A stretch of DNA of 64,000 bases. Origin: UBA6168 sp041741095. Lineage in GTDB: Bacteria > Bacteroidota > Bacteroidia > Chitinophagales > Saprospiraceae. Each line of letters starts with the position of its first letter. The first letter of the stretch is position 1. Shown in pieces: positions 7,295 to 16,126 of this stretch. The position numbers and the translations under genes were made by a program. Location of the stretch: assembly GCA_041741095.1 (NCBI GenBank), contig JBGSKQ010000091.1, positions 32,037-96,036 on the forward strand. The letters are read 5' to 3'. Below the pieces are notes generated by a model. It saw nothing but the letters and a program-made list of their open reading frames with translations, did no database searches and was not told where the DNA came from.

Positions 7295-8629
7295 CTACAC
7301 CTTGCAGGCACAGTTGGGCGATTTCATAAAGTTTTCCACTGCATCGTTCTTGCTTTTATCGCCCGATGATTTGGCGGAGCTTGATAGGACTTCTGAAAAA
7401 CTTACCTTCATGTCCTCTTCTTTGAATGTTTCAATCAGAACTGTTGCGCCTTTTCCATTGATAAATTCTTCTATCGTGCTGACTTTGGGCGCTGGCTGCT
7501 CTTTTTTGCCCTTTAAAAAATCAGTGTTGAAACTGACCTTCTTTTGTTTCCCAACTACAAATTCGCCCAAGTCTTTTTTGGATTGAAGTAAATCCATCAC
7601 GACATCATCGCCCAGCGTCACCCGGCTTGCTTCCACCAAGGGGTGTGGTTTGCCACTTTTGATAAAACTGTCCACTTCATTTTCCACTGTTACTGGTATT
7701 GGTTCGGGGGTAGCATTTCGCAGCAATTCCCTGACCTGACGGGGCGAAAATTCTTTGCTGCTGACGGCGGTTTTTTCCTCCCGCATAAAATTCGATATGA
7801 CATTGTCGAGCGACGGCTGTTTCTCCATGATTGCTTGGGCCGGATTCGGCAAATCCTGCACTTCGGTACTTTCTTCACTTGCTTGTTCCCGTTGCCGATT
7901 GGCCCCAGTTTCTACAGCTTTACTTTGTAAGCCGATAGGAGCCATCGCCGCTGATTTCCCGGTTGCTGCAATTTCAGGATTAGTTTTCCACTCCTCCGGC
8001 AAAAACGAGTTGATAAATTCGGCAATGGCATCGCCCGAAAGGGTATTGAAAGTTTTTTGGCTCTGGGTCAAAACATGGGTGATCTGAACACTCAGCGGTT
8101 CGCCGGGATACACTTTCACGAAATAGGATTGGCGGGGCGCATCCGGCGGATTCTGGGCAGTTTGGCCATTGCCATGGGCTGCAGTTTTTTGTGAAAATTG
8201 TTGATCCTCTATTGCGCTGGTTTTTTCCTCCCGCTCGAAGGCAGGTGGATTGTCCATCGCCATTATTAGCTTTTTTGCGGTTTCCATTTCCTTTTTTGTT
8301 TCAAAAACTGGGCTTTGCCCAATCGCCTGAAAATTGCCGGCCTTTAAAACAAAATAGAAATTGTCGGGCCCCTCTGACACCTCGTAGCGTTCTGCTTTTG
8401 GCGCATTTGTTATGACGGAATTGATGGCATTTTCCCTGCTGCGGGCGCTTTTATAAGATTGGCTATAAAATATCGCCTTGCCCGCTTCATTGTTGAAATG
8501 GAAATAAAAACTCCCATCATCTTCTTTTTGAAAACATTCAAAACCATATTTACCAGAGGTGGACGCTTCGTTTAAATGATAGATGTCAGTTTGAGGTTTC
8601 ATGAATGATATGTTTTTGTATCCGGCCAA
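7295..8629 (-). CDS. DUF1508 (YegP-like) tandem protein with long disordered tail
   Basis: 444 residues. Residues 25-75 (KYGFECFQKEDDGSFYFHF, then AIFYSQSYKSARSRENAI) and 78-125 (RYEVSEGPDNFYFVL, then GQSPVFETKKEMETAKKLI) are two copies of the DUF1508/YegP fold, here cytoplasmic and without a signal. The rest, about 300 residues, is rich in Glu, Lys, Ser and Gln and is probably disordered, with several short 'EEFINGK' or 'VENFMKS' helical repeats near the C-terminus. The usual YegP protein is about 110 residues, so the tail is unusual. Start: ATG at 8629; an internal Met10 (8602) is an equally good start. No function is established. Confidence 0.65.
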   Translation of the reverse strand: MAGYKNISFMKPQTDIYHLNEASTSGKYGFECFQKEDDGSFYFHFNNEAGKAIFYSQSYKSARSRENAINSVITNAPKAERYEVSEGPDNFYFVLKAGNFQAIGQSPVFETKKEMETAKKLIMAMDNPPAFEREEKTSAIEDQQFSQKTAAHGNGQTAQNPPDAPRQSYFVKVYPGEPLSVQITHVLTQSQKTFNTLSGDAIAEFINSFLPEEWKTNPEIAATGKSAAMAPIGLQSKAVETGANRQREQASEESTEVQDLPNPAQAIMEKQPSLDNVISNFMREEKTAVSSKEFSPRQVRELLRNATPEPIPVTVENEVDSFIKSGKPHPLVEASRVTLGDDVVMDLLQSKKDLGEFVVGKQKKVSFNTDFLKGKKEQPAPKVSTIEEFINGKGATVLIETFKEEDMKVSFSEVLSSSAKSSGDKSKNDAVENFMKSPNCACKV

Positions 8630-8787
8630 TCCGACAAGGCAGCTTTCACGCTCCTGTCATTTGACGGTTAGATTTTTTGTTTTTTGTGTTCAATGAGGTG
8701 GCCAGCTTCAAGCTGTTCAATGCCACTGATTCCAGCTTATTGTGAAAGGGGAAAAAGAGGCATTGAACAACCTTGAAACAGTGGTTT

Positions 8788-9306
8788 TTAGTGGTACTGA
8801 TGACCGTTGCGATCGGAGTCTTCGTAGAAACGGAAAGAACCAAGCTCGCCCATTGCCACCACAGGCAACGGCCTTCCGCAAGAATCCTTGAGCGAAATGA
8901 CGACGCAGATGTCAAAAATGCCCGGTGGTACCGTGTCTTTCGGAATGGTGCAGGTAACATCGTAGCAGTGGCCAGCCTTCGGGACAAAGGGGATGGTTTT
9001 CACTCGGAGGGCATCCGGCAATTCGTACTCATTGATGCCTTTTTGTTCCATCAGGATTTCGAGGCACCAATCTCCGCAAATGGCGTTCACCAGGCAGCCG
9101 ATGGTACACCACTTAAACTTCACATTGAAGCCCTGGTCGGTTTGGATGAGACGGGGAATGGTATAGTCGCCTTCCCAGCAGCTACAGTTGTCGTCGCCTT
9201 CCCAAAAGCAAACGGTGGCGCCGCCCTTGATTTTAAAGGAATTGGGGTCGGCCAGTTTTTCTTCGAAGAGGAGTTGTCCAGAAACTAAAGCATGTGCTTG
9301 TGCCAT
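8788..9306 (-). CDS. Cysteine-rich hypothetical protein
   Basis: 172 residues with 11 cysteines, several in spaced pairs (DDNCSCWEGD, KWCTIGCLVNAICGDWC, GHCYDVTCTIP, DICVVISLKDSCGR), and a Trp-rich beta pattern. There is no signal peptide or lipobox, so it is either cytoplasmic, where this many Cys suggests metal binding, or exported by another route. The alternation of hydrophobic residues suggests a beta sandwich. I do not recognise the family. It lies 158 bp upstream, in the same orientation, of the DUF1508 gene, and the two may be co-transcribed. Confidence 0.55.
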   Translation of the reverse strand: MAQAHALVSGQLLFEEKLADPNSFKIKGGATVCFWEGDDNCSCWEGDYTIPRLIQTDQGFNVKFKWCTIGCLVNAICGDWCLEILMEQKGINEYELPDALRVKTIPFVPKAGHCYDVTCTIPKDTVPPGIFDICVVISLKDSCGRPLPVVAMGELGSFRFYEDSDRNGHQYH

Positions 9307-9570
9307 GGTAGGAAAGTAATTGCGCCGTTCGTGGTTTCAACAGGTTTTGGGCGGGTGAGTGTTTACTCGTTGAAAATTCGGAATGGCAGGTTGTGTTGAG
9401 GTAATTAATTGGTGTTTGCCCAAACCTGGAACAAAACTGTGGCGCCCTCCTTAAAATGGTCTTAAACCGCGAATAATTGGCAATTAAAAAGTAATAAAAT
9501 TTTACATAAAATTCGGGTCGTGATGTTTTTTTTGGTTTGTATCGAAGGTTTTAGCCCATCCGGGTTTTTT
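9307..9570. other. Intergenic region upstream of the Cys-rich gene
   Basis: It holds the presumed promoter of the minus-strand Cys-rich gene. I see no gene and no strong structure before the icd terminator hairpin. Confidence 0.4.
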
Positions 9571-9605
9571 AAAATAAAAAAAGGCGACCCATCATGGATC
9601 GCCTT
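9571..9605 (-). terminator. Rho-independent terminator of icd
   Basis: On the minus strand the stem GGCGAtCCAT / ATGGgTCGCC is followed by a T-rich run (complement of 9571-9580). It lies directly after the icd stop. Confidence 0.85.
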
Positions 9606-9628
9606 CCATTTTTATCAAGCATTCTAAA

Positions 9629-10894
9629 TCACATGTTCGCAATGATCTCGTCGCCAAATTCAGAGCATTTCAGCAGGGTAGCCCCTTTCATCAGGCGCTC
9701 GAAATCGTAAGTCACCCGCTTTTTGCGGATGGCACCTTTGATGCCTTTCAGTATCAGGTTGGCAGCTTTTGTCCAGCCCATGTAGCGGAACATCATTTCG
9801 CCGGAAAGGATGACCGAGCTTGGGTTTACCTTGTCCAAACCAGCGTATTTTGGCGCAGTACCGTGGGTGGCCTCGAAAATAGCGTGGCCGGTCACGTAGT
9901 TGATATTGGCGCCGGGGGCGATGCCGATGCCGCCGACTTGGGCAGCCAGTGCGTCGGAGATGTAGTCGCCGTTCAGGTTCAAAGTGGCGATAACGGAATA
10001 TTCAGATGGGCGCAGCAGGATTTGCTGGAGGAAGGCATCGGCGATGACGTCTTTTACTAAAAGCGCACCTTTGTCCAGGGCTGCTTTTTGGGCAGCATTA
10101 GCGGCGGCTTCGCCTTTTTCTTCTTTCAAGCGCTCCCATTGTGCCCAAGTCCACACTTTGTCGCCGAATTCTCGCTCGGCCAGTTCGTAGCCCCATTCTT
10201 TGAATTTACCTTCGGTAAACTTCATGATGTTGCCTTTGTGTACCAGCGTGAGCGATGGTTTATTATTTTCGAGTGCGTACTCGACGGCGCTGCGCACCAG
10301 CCTGTCCGTGCCTTCTGACGAAACAGGTTTTATACCAAAAGAAGCCGTTTTTGGGAAACGGATTTTCTTCACGCCCATTTCATTTTGCAGGAAATCCAGC
10401 ATTTTGGCGCACTCCGGCGTACCGTTCAGGTATTCGATGCCAGCATAGATGTCCTCGGTATTTTCACGGAAAATGATCATGTCCACCAGGTGTGGCTCTT
10501 TCACGGGCGAGGGTACACCTTTAAAATACTGCACCGGGCGTACGCAAGCATAGAGGTCGAGTTCCTGGCGCAGGGCGACGTTCAGCGAGCGGATGCCGCC
10601 ACCGACGGGTGTGGTGAGCGGACCTTTGATGGCGATCAGGTATTCGCTGATGGTATCGAGGGTTTCTTTTGGCAACCAGTTGCCGGTTTTGTTGAAGGCT
10701 TTTTCGCCGGCCAACACTTCTTTCCAGATGATTTTCTTTTTGCCGCCAAAAGCTTTTTCAACGGCAGCGTCCAGTACCCGCACGGAGGCGGCCCAAATGT
10801 CGGCACCCGTGCCGTCGCCCTCGATGAAAGGGATGATGGGGTCGTTAGGGACTTTTAATTTACCTTTGGCAATCTTTACTTTTGTTCCGGTCAT
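9629..10894 (-). CDS. icd: NADP-dependent isocitrate dehydrogenase
   Basis: 421 residues, the normal length for the dimeric bacterial enzyme. It oxidises isocitrate to 2-oxoglutarate and CO2 in the TCA cycle, with NADP+ and Mg2+. Visible family blocks are IPFIEGDGTGADIW (N-terminus), KGPLTTPVGGGIRSLNVALR (substrate loop with the phosphorylatable Ser region), FRENTEDIYAGIEY, LVHKGNIMKFTEG, and NYVTGHAIFEATHGTAPKYA near the cofactor site. It is monocistronic: its own terminator follows and a promoter with a TACCTTTG box lies about 130 bp upstream. An inverted repeat (10931-10947 with 10976-10991) sits in the predicted leader. Confidence 0.96.
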   Translation of the reverse strand: MTGTKVKIAKGKLKVPNDPIIPFIEGDGTGADIWAASVRVLDAAVEKAFGGKKKIIWKEVLAGEKAFNKTGNWLPKETLDTISEYLIAIKGPLTTPVGGGIRSLNVALRQELDLYACVRPVQYFKGVPSPVKEPHLVDMIIFRENTEDIYAGIEYLNGTPECAKMLDFLQNEMGVKKIRFPKTASFGIKPVSSEGTDRLVRSAVEYALENNKPSLTLVHKGNIMKFTEGKFKEWGYELAEREFGDKVWTWAQWERLKEEKGEAAANAAQKAALDKGALLVKDVIADAFLQQILLRPSEYSVIATLNLNGDYISDALAAQVGGIGIAPGANINYVTGHAIFEATHGTAPKYAGLDKVNPSSVILSGEMMFRYMGWTKAANLILKGIKGAIRKKRVTYDFERLMKGATLLKCSEFGDEIIANM

Positions 10895-10930
10895 TTCGTT
10901 AAGTGGTTTGTGGCAGAGGGTTCGTGGCTC

Positions 10931-10991
10931 ATGGTTGATGGTTTATGTTAAAGCGCAGATTTACTCAAGTTTTGCCATAAACTATCAACCC
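10931..10991. repeat. Short inverted repeat in the icd leader
   Basis: ATGGTTGATGGTTTATG at 10931-10947 pairs with CATAAACTATCAACCC at 10976-10991 with one mismatch. It lies between the predicted icd promoter and start codon. It resembles the low-complexity 'ATGGTTGATGG' sequences scattered elsewhere in the window. Confidence 0.45.
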
Positions 10992-11026
10992 AAAACCATA
11001 AACTACACACCTTTTCAAAGAGGGCG

Positions 11027-11057
11027 CAAAGGTAATGAACAAGGCATTTTTTGAAAA
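11027..11057 (-). promoter_or_regulatory. Predicted icd promoter
   Basis: The minus strand carries TACCTTTG (11027-11034), a perfect Bacteroidota -7 box (TAnnTTTG), with a T-rich TTTC/TTTT element 19 bp upstream at the -33 position. The leader would be about 125 nt. Confidence 0.6.
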
Positions 11058-11089
11058 CTTTAACCTTTAAAAATAAGTCATATAAAACG

Positions 11090-11671
11090 ATGAGGTCTTT
11101 ACTTTTTTTAGCGCTGTTGGGTGCATTGGGCTGCAAAGTGAACCACCAGGCAGCCAACTTGGCCTGCGATGAATTTGGGATCGTGAAAGACTTCAGCGAT
11201 TTGGATGGTTGCAGCCTGTTGATTGAGCTGGAAAACGGCAACTTGTTGAACCCGGCAAAAGTGCCCAATGGCTTCCAATTGGCAGCCAACCAACGGATCA
11301 GGTTTAGCTACAAAAAGCTGGAAGACATGGCCAGTATCTGCATGGCTGAAAAGGCTATCGTTGAAATTACCTGCATCAACGAAATCAAGGAAAACACCGC
11401 CGAAACAAGCTGCGTGGACACCGAAAACCCCTTTGCCGTGGGTTGGATGGACAAGGCGCTTGACCTGCACAACCCCAACCAGGTGATCAAGTACAAACAT
11501 GGCAACGGTTGGGCCTATCTGTTCCGGGGCATCCCAATGTCCTTCCTGTATAATTGCGATGGAACGCTCATCTGCGAGACCCGCAGCAACCACGACGATT
11601 GCCACGAAAATTACCTCGCCACCTTTGGCCGGGGCAAGATAATTTGGCAAGGAGAGGGGATTTGGGATTGA
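11090..11671 (+). CDS. Hypothetical lipoprotein
   Basis: 193 residues from the ATG at 11090, chosen because it gives a typical lipoprotein signal with lipobox LLGALGC; an upstream start at 11051 would add 13 residues before it. The mature protein contains eight Cys in patterns such as LACDEFG, SICMAEK, EITCINE and ETSCVDT, and a middle segment (KYHGN-like GWAYLFRGIPMSFLYNCDGTLIC) that suggests a compact disulphide-bonded beta domain. The function is unknown. It lies 43 bp upstream of ruvB in the same direction, and the promoter is probably shared. Confidence 0.75.
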   Translation: MRSLLFLALLGALGCKVNHQAANLACDEFGIVKDFSDLDGCSLLIELENGNLLNPAKVPNGFQLAANQRIRFSYKKLEDMASICMAEKAIVEITCINEIKENTAETSCVDTENPFAVGWMDKALDLHNPNQVIKYKHGNGWAYLFRGIPMSFLYNCDGTLICETRSNHDDCHENYLATFGRGKIIWQGEGIWD

Positions 11672-11714
11672 TGAACTTGATTTGAGATTACATGATTTAA
11701 GATTTTTGATTTTA

Positions 11715-12746
11715 ATGCAAAATCCAAACTTAGACCCAAGCGGCGATACATTGACCACTGACGAGCGCCTAGTCGAAAGAGCGCTCCGCCCAAAAGAACT
11801 GGACGACTTCAGCGGGCAGTCGAAGATCGTGGACAACCTGCGCATCTTCATTGCTGCCGCCAGGCAGCGGGGCGAAGCGCTCGACCATGTCCTGCTGCAT
11901 GGCCCGCCCGGCTTGGGCAAGACGACCCTTTCGCACATTATTTCCAATGAATTGGGCGCTACGCTCAAAATGTCATCCGGTCCCGTGCTGGAAAAACCGG
12001 GCGACCTCGCCGGGCTGCTCACCAATTTGGAAGAGGGCGACGTGCTGTTCATTGACGAAATACACCGCCTGAACACGGTCGTGGAGGAATACCTTTACTC
12101 GGCGATGGAAGACTACCGCATTGACATTATGATTGATAGTGGCCCCAACGCCCGCAGTATTCAAATTGCACTCAACCACTTTACCCTCGTGGGCGCTACC
12201 ACCCGCATGGGCCTGCTCACTGCCCCCATGCGCTCCCGCTTTGGCATTACTTGCCATTTGGATTATTACGATGTAAAAACCTTGCAGCACATCTTGAAGC
12301 GCTCGGCTGCTATTTTAAATGTGCCGATTACCGAGGAGGGCAGTTTTGAAATAGCCCGCCGCAGCCGTGGCACACCCCGTATCGCCAACCTGCTGCTGCG
12401 CCGCATCCGTGATTTTGCCCAAATAAAAGGCGACGGCACGGTGGATGTGGAAATCGCCAATATTGGCCTCAACGCCCTCAATGTGGACGAAGGCGGCCTC
12501 AACGAAATGGACAACAAAATCCTCGACGCCATCATCAACAAGTTCAAAGGCGGGCCAGTGGGATTGACGACCATCGCCACCGCAGTTGGGGAGGAGGCCG
12601 GCACGATCGAGGAGGTGCATGAGCCATTCCTCATCATGGAGGGCTACCTGCAACGGACACCCAGGGGCCGGGAGGCGACGGAAAAATCGTTCAAACATTT
12701 GGGCATCGTGCCGCCAGGCAGGGCGGGGACGTTGTTTGAGTTTTGA
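11715..12746 (+). CDS. ruvB: Holliday junction branch migration helicase RuvB
   Basis: 343 residues, the standard length. RuvB is the AAA+ motor that, with RuvA, drives branch migration of Holliday junctions during recombination and repair. Seen: LRPKELDDFSGQ (N-terminal), Walker A GPPGLGKTT, the sensor loop SSGPVLEKPGDLAGLL, Walker B LFIDEIHR, GATTRMGLLTAPMRSRFG (sensor and Arg finger region) and the C-terminal winged helix ending in GRAGTLFEF-like residues. The ATG at 11715 matches the family start; a TTG at 11682 would add 11 atypical residues. No ruvA or ruvC is adjacent. Confidence 0.97.
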   Translation: MQNPNLDPSGDTLTTDERLVERALRPKELDDFSGQSKIVDNLRIFIAAARQRGEALDHVLLHGPPGLGKTTLSHIISNELGATLKMSSGPVLEKPGDLAGLLTNLEEGDVLFIDEIHRLNTVVEEYLYSAMEDYRIDIMIDSGPNARSIQIALNHFTLVGATTRMGLLTAPMRSRFGITCHLDYYDVKTLQHILKRSAAILNVPITEEGSFEIARRSRGTPRIANLLLRRIRDFAQIKGDGTVDVEIANIGLNALNVDEGGLNEMDNKILDAIINKFKGGPVGLTTIATAVGEEAGTIEEVHEPFLIMEGYLQRTPRGREATEKSFKHLGIVPPGRAGTLFEF

Positions 12747-12775
12747 GTTAATGTTTTCAAATCACCTTATATTTG
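12742..12775 (+). promoter_or_regulatory. Candidate promoter of the toxin-antitoxin pair
   Basis: TATATTTG at 12768-12775 fits TAnnTTTG, and TTTG at 12742-12745 overlaps the end of ruvB. The box ends only 4 nt before the antitoxin ATG (12780), so the transcript would have little or no leader. Confidence 0.4.
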
Positions 12776-12779
12776 TGAT

Positions 12780-13016
12780 ATGACATTAGACATTTTAAAA
12801 TCAGAAGCCCTCAAATTGGGAAAAGAAGAAATGTACGAATTGGTACAGTTTATTATTGGCACTTTAAGGGAGAAGGATAGCCATACTGGGTTCCAAATGA
12901 ATGCCGCTCAAATAAAAGAAGTCGAGAATAGGCTTATTGATATTCACTCCAACCCATCAACATTGCTAGATGGCAACAAAGCCGAAGAGGAATTAATAGC
13001 AAAATATGGCCTTTAA
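12780..13016 (+). CDS. Antitoxin of a ParE/RelE-type pair
   Basis: 78 residues. The small acidic-helical protein (LKSEALKLGKEEMYELVQFIIGTL, reduced here to its core LGKEEMYELVQFI) and its C-terminal EELIAKYGL fit the antitoxin half of an addiction module, of the type that begins with a helix-rich DNA-binding or dimerising segment. The main support is its position: its stop overlaps the toxin start by 11 bp, the usual layout for translational coupling. It would neutralise the toxin and repress the pair's promoter. Confidence 0.75.
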   Translation: MTLDILKSEALKLGKEEMYELVQFIIGTLREKDSHTGFQMNAAQIKEVENRLIDIHSNPSTLLDGNKAEEELIAKYGL

Positions 13017-13305
13017 GTATAAACTCCACCGCAGGGCTTACGTCGAACTGGACGAGGCTATAAACTGGTACATCAAGCACGGGGGTAGCAAATTGGCCGC
13101 TCGTTTTTTCAAGAATTATCAAAAGCTTAGGGACAGGATTTTAGAAAACCCCTTGCAATATGCAGAAATTGAATTGGGGTGCAGGCAAGCTGTTTTTAAA
13201 AATTTTCCTTTCGTCATCATTTATTTTCCCACCGAAGACGAAGTTTTTATCCTGGCAGTTTTTCACACAAGCAGAAATCCGAAAAATTGGATGGAGAGAG
13301 TATAG
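13006..13305 (+). CDS. ParE/RelE superfamily toxin
   Basis: 99 residues, the normal length for the family. Seen: YKLHRRAYVELDEAINWYI at the N-terminus (typical helix with 'A..DL.EA..WY'), ARFFKNYQKLRDRILENP, then the C-terminal strands ending in VFHTSRNPKNW, where family members have the catalytic or positioning residues ('..H..R.P..W'). ParE-type members poison DNA gyrase and RelE members cleave mRNA; the sequence is closer to the ParE-like pattern, but the target cannot be decided by eye. It is expressed with the overlapping antitoxin. Confidence 0.85.
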   Translation: MAFKYKLHRRAYVELDEAINWYIKHGGSKLAARFFKNYQKLRDRILENPLQYAEIELGCRQAVFKNFPFVIIYFPTEDEVFILAVFHTSRNPKNWMERV

Positions 13306-13416
13306 TTCCATTAGGTTCACGTGTCAACTTTTCCCACCATTTTCCCCAAAAAACAAATCTATCCTTTGTGTATTCCCGCCCCGCCCCGCATCCCTCCCAC
13401 ATCAAAATCCATTTTT

Positions 13417-14316
13417 ATGAAAATCAATCCTTCAATCTTCGCCTTTGTGTTTGTTGCTATGTTCCTGTCCTGTGGCTACCAAAAAAGCGATGCCGGGTTT
13501 GCCCAGCAGGAAATGATGGATCAATCCGCCACCACGGATGCCGATTACGACGAAGCCCCGCCTGCCCCGCCGCAGCAACAACCTCAGCCCACCCAGCCGG
13601 GCCAACCAGCGCAGGAAGAAAAAAACGAACCCGTCAACATCCCCCGCCAAATCATCAAGACGGGCCAGTACCGCATCAAGGTGGAAGACGTCAACAAGGC
13701 CACGCCCCAAATCGAATCACTCGCCATTCGCTTTGGCGGCTATGTGTCGAACATGGAAATGACCAATTCCAGTTACGAAATCACGAATGCAATTACCATC
13801 CGGGTGCCTGCGCAAAGCTTTGATTCCCTGATGAATATGATGGGCAAACAGGCCCTTTTTACCCAATATAAAAGGATTTCCACGCAGGACGTAACCGAAG
13901 AATACACCGATGTCCTCACACGCCTGAACACCAAAAAACAGGTGCGTGACCGCTACGTGGACATCCTTCGCAACAAGGCTAAAACAGTGGAAGACGTGCT
14001 GAAAGCAGAAGAGCAAATCCGCATCATCCAGGAAGAAATAGAGGCCAAGGAAGGCCGCCTGCGTTTCCTCAAAGACCAAGTGGCCATGAGCACGCTGAAC
14101 CTGGAAATTTACCAACAACTCGAATACCAGCGGGAGCCTGAAGTGTTCCACGAAAGCTTTTTCAGCAGGCTTTGGGCCGGCATGAAAAACGGTTGGGAAC
14201 TCATCGTTGACATCTTTGTGGGGCTGGTCAACATTTGGCCGCTGGTACTGCTCGGCGGTCTGGTTTTTTGGAAAAGGAGGTGGTTTTGGGCAAAATTGGC
14301 CAGAAAGAAAGCCTAA
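13417..14316 (+). CDS. DUF4349 domain lipoprotein
   Basis: 299 residues from the ATG at 13417, which gives a signal with lipobox FLSCG; the longer frame from 13321 adds a non-signal leader. A Pro/Gln-rich linker (residues 45-75) is followed by the DUF4349 domain: IIKTGQYRIKVEDV, FGGYVSNMEMTNSS, ITIRVPAQSFDSLMN, then a long coiled coil (TKKQVRDRYVDILR through RLRFLKDQVAMSTL). It ends with a single transmembrane helix (about 270-290) and a basic tail. The family is membrane-anchored and its function is unknown. It lies directly upstream of a secreted M28 peptidase. Confidence 0.85.
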   Translation: MKINPSIFAFVFVAMFLSCGYQKSDAGFAQQEMMDQSATTDADYDEAPPAPPQQQPQPTQPGQPAQEEKNEPVNIPRQIIKTGQYRIKVEDVNKATPQIESLAIRFGGYVSNMEMTNSSYEITNAITIRVPAQSFDSLMNMMGKQALFTQYKRISTQDVTEEYTDVLTRLNTKKQVRDRYVDILRNKAKTVEDVLKAEEQIRIIQEEIEAKEGRLRFLKDQVAMSTLNLEIYQQLEYQREPEVFHESFFSRLWAGMKNGWELIVDIFVGLVNIWPLVLLGGLVFWKRRWFWAKLARKKA

Positions 14317-14386
14317 AATCACTGACTTGACGGGAGATATTATTAAGTTTGGCCTACGTGTAAAACTTGATAAAATCTCCCGCCTT

Positions 14387-16126
14387 ATGAAAAGAACAAT
14401 TACTGCCTGCCTGCTGGCCTTCCATGCCATTTTTTTAACTGCGCAAACAATCATGTTGTCCACCAACCCAGTGGCAGAGGCTGTCATGCTCGGCAACTAC
14501 GACCCGATGGACTATTTGCCCGGCCTTGTCATCAACCACCCGGACGACATCATTCCCGGCATCCAAAATGGCGTTTCGCCCGATTCGTTAAAATCCTACT
14601 TGGAAAAATTGCGCACGTTTCAAAACAGGAATACTGGCTCTGATACTATTTCAAATGCGAAAGGAATTGGTTCATCCCGTCGCTGGGTTTATGAGCGTTT
14701 TGAAAAAATAAGCGCTGATAACGGGGGAAGGTTATTGCCTTCCTATTTGCAGTTCAACCGTGGGATTTGCGGCATCAATCAGCATCGAAACATCTTCGCC
14801 GTGCTGCCGGGCATTGACACTTCGCAGCACGGAATTGTGTTGATGGAGGCGCACATTGACAGCCGCTGCAAAACCGAATGCGACACTGCCTGCCTCGCTG
14901 AAGGCATGGAGGACAACGGCAGCGGCACCGCTTTGGTACTGGAATTGGCAAGGATAATGAGCCAGTTTACTTTCGACCGCACCATTGTTTTTATGGCAAC
15001 GATAGGCGAGGAGCAAGGGCTTTATGGCGCCGAGGCTTTTGCGAAATATGCCAAAAACAAAGGGATACCAATAAACGCCGTGTTGAACAACGATGTGATC
15101 GGTGGCGTCATTTGCGGTGAAACATCGTCGCCGCCTTCCTGCCCCGGTTTCAACCACATTGACAGCACACAGGTCAGGTTGTTTTCTCAGGGCGTCAACA
15201 ACTCAAGGAACAAGCAGTTGGCCCGTTTCACCAAACTACAATATGTGGAGGAGTTGTTCAATTTAGTAACAGTGCCGATGATGGTCACCATCATGTCAGC
15301 CGAAGACCGCACGGGCAGGGGAGGGGATCATATTCCCTTTCGGCAGCAGGGTTTTGCGGCCATCCGTTTCACTTCAGCCAATGAACACGGCAATGCGAAT
15401 GCCTCCGACCCCAACTACCACGATCGCCAGCACACGAGCGAGGATATTTTGGGCGTGGACACAAACGGCGACAGTGTTTTGGACAGCTTTTTCGTGGACT
15501 TCAACTATTTGTCGAGGAATGCCGTCATCAATGGCGTGTCGGCTGGAATGGCCGCCATCGGGCCGGAAACGCCAGAGGATTTTGTGGTAAACTGGACGGA
15601 GGATTCGGTTTTTGTTGAAATAAGCGATCCATTTGATTATGGGGAATACCGGGTTTTTTATCGTTCAAATACCCATGATTTTGACACTGTTTATACAGTT
15701 TTTCAAAAAAATGTGGCCCTGCCAAACCCCAACTCCGGCCTGTGGCTGAGCGTAGCTTCCGTGGATGAAAATGGGATTGAAAGTTTATTCACAGGAGAAA
15801 AACAGCTAACAGTTGTTAACAACACTTCGGAAGTATCAAAATCCGGGATTTCTTCCAAAATCGAACTGTACCAAAACCGCCCCAATCCATTTGACGAGGC
15901 GACACATATAGTATTTAATGTGAAAGAACGATTGGTGTACCGTGAGGCAGCCATTGTCATATCAAACCTGGATGGCAAAGAAATCCAGCGGATTCCTGTC
16001 CAATTAAAGGTGGGCGAAAATGAAATTTTATATACCCACGGCTACAATGTGGTCGGCGTGTTTTCGTACAGCCTCCTCGTGGACGGGGGCGTGGTGGATA
16101 CCAAGCAGATGGTGTTTGCCAATTGA
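14387..16126 (+). CDS. Secreted M28-family metallopeptidase with T9SS type A sorting domain
   Basis: 579 residues from the ATG at 14387, chosen because it starts a signal peptide (ITACLLAFHAIFLTAQ). M28 zinc motifs: LMEAHIDSRC (His/Asp ligands), GMEDNGSGTA (second metal Asp), ATIGEEQGLYGA (catalytic Glu and Glu ligand), VLNNDVIGG (Asp ligand) and a distal His in the SDPNYHDRQHTSED block. A fibronectin-like segment follows (about 425-480), and the last 80 residues form a type A sorting domain starting at LYQNRPNPF. The enzyme is therefore an aminopeptidase-like exoenzyme sent to the surface or medium by the type IX system. Confidence 0.92.
   Translation: MKRTITACLLAFHAIFLTAQTIMLSTNPVAEAVMLGNYDPMDYLPGLVINHPDDIIPGIQNGVSPDSLKSYLEKLRTFQNRNTGSDTISNAKGIGSSRRWVYERFEKISADNGGRLLPSYLQFNRGICGINQHRNIFAVLPGIDTSQHGIVLMEAHIDSRCKTECDTACLAEGMEDNGSGTALVLELARIMSQFTFDRTIVFMATIGEEQGLYGAEAFAKYAKNKGIPINAVLNNDVIGGVICGETSSPPSCPGFNHIDSTQVRLFSQGVNNSRNKQLARFTKLQYVEELFNLVTVPMMVTIMSAEDRTGRGGDHIPFRQQGFAAIRFTSANEHGNANASDPNYHDRQHTSEDILGVDTNGDSVLDSFFVDFNYLSRNAVINGVSAGMAAIGPETPEDFVVNWTEDSVFVEISDPFDYGEYRVFYRSNTHDFDTVYTVFQKNVALPNPNSGLWLSVASVDENGIESLFTGEKQLTVVNNTSEVSKSGISSKIELYQNRPNPFDEATHIVFNVKERLVYREAAIVISNLDGKEIQRIPVQLKVGENEILYTHGYNVVGVFSYSLLVDGGVVDTKQMVFAN

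Noticed and set aside
11108..12076. A 322-codon open frame on the minus strand opposite the lipoprotein and ruvB genes
   Set aside because: It lies entirely opposite clearly recognised genes and lacks any protein motif; it is a shadow of codon bias.
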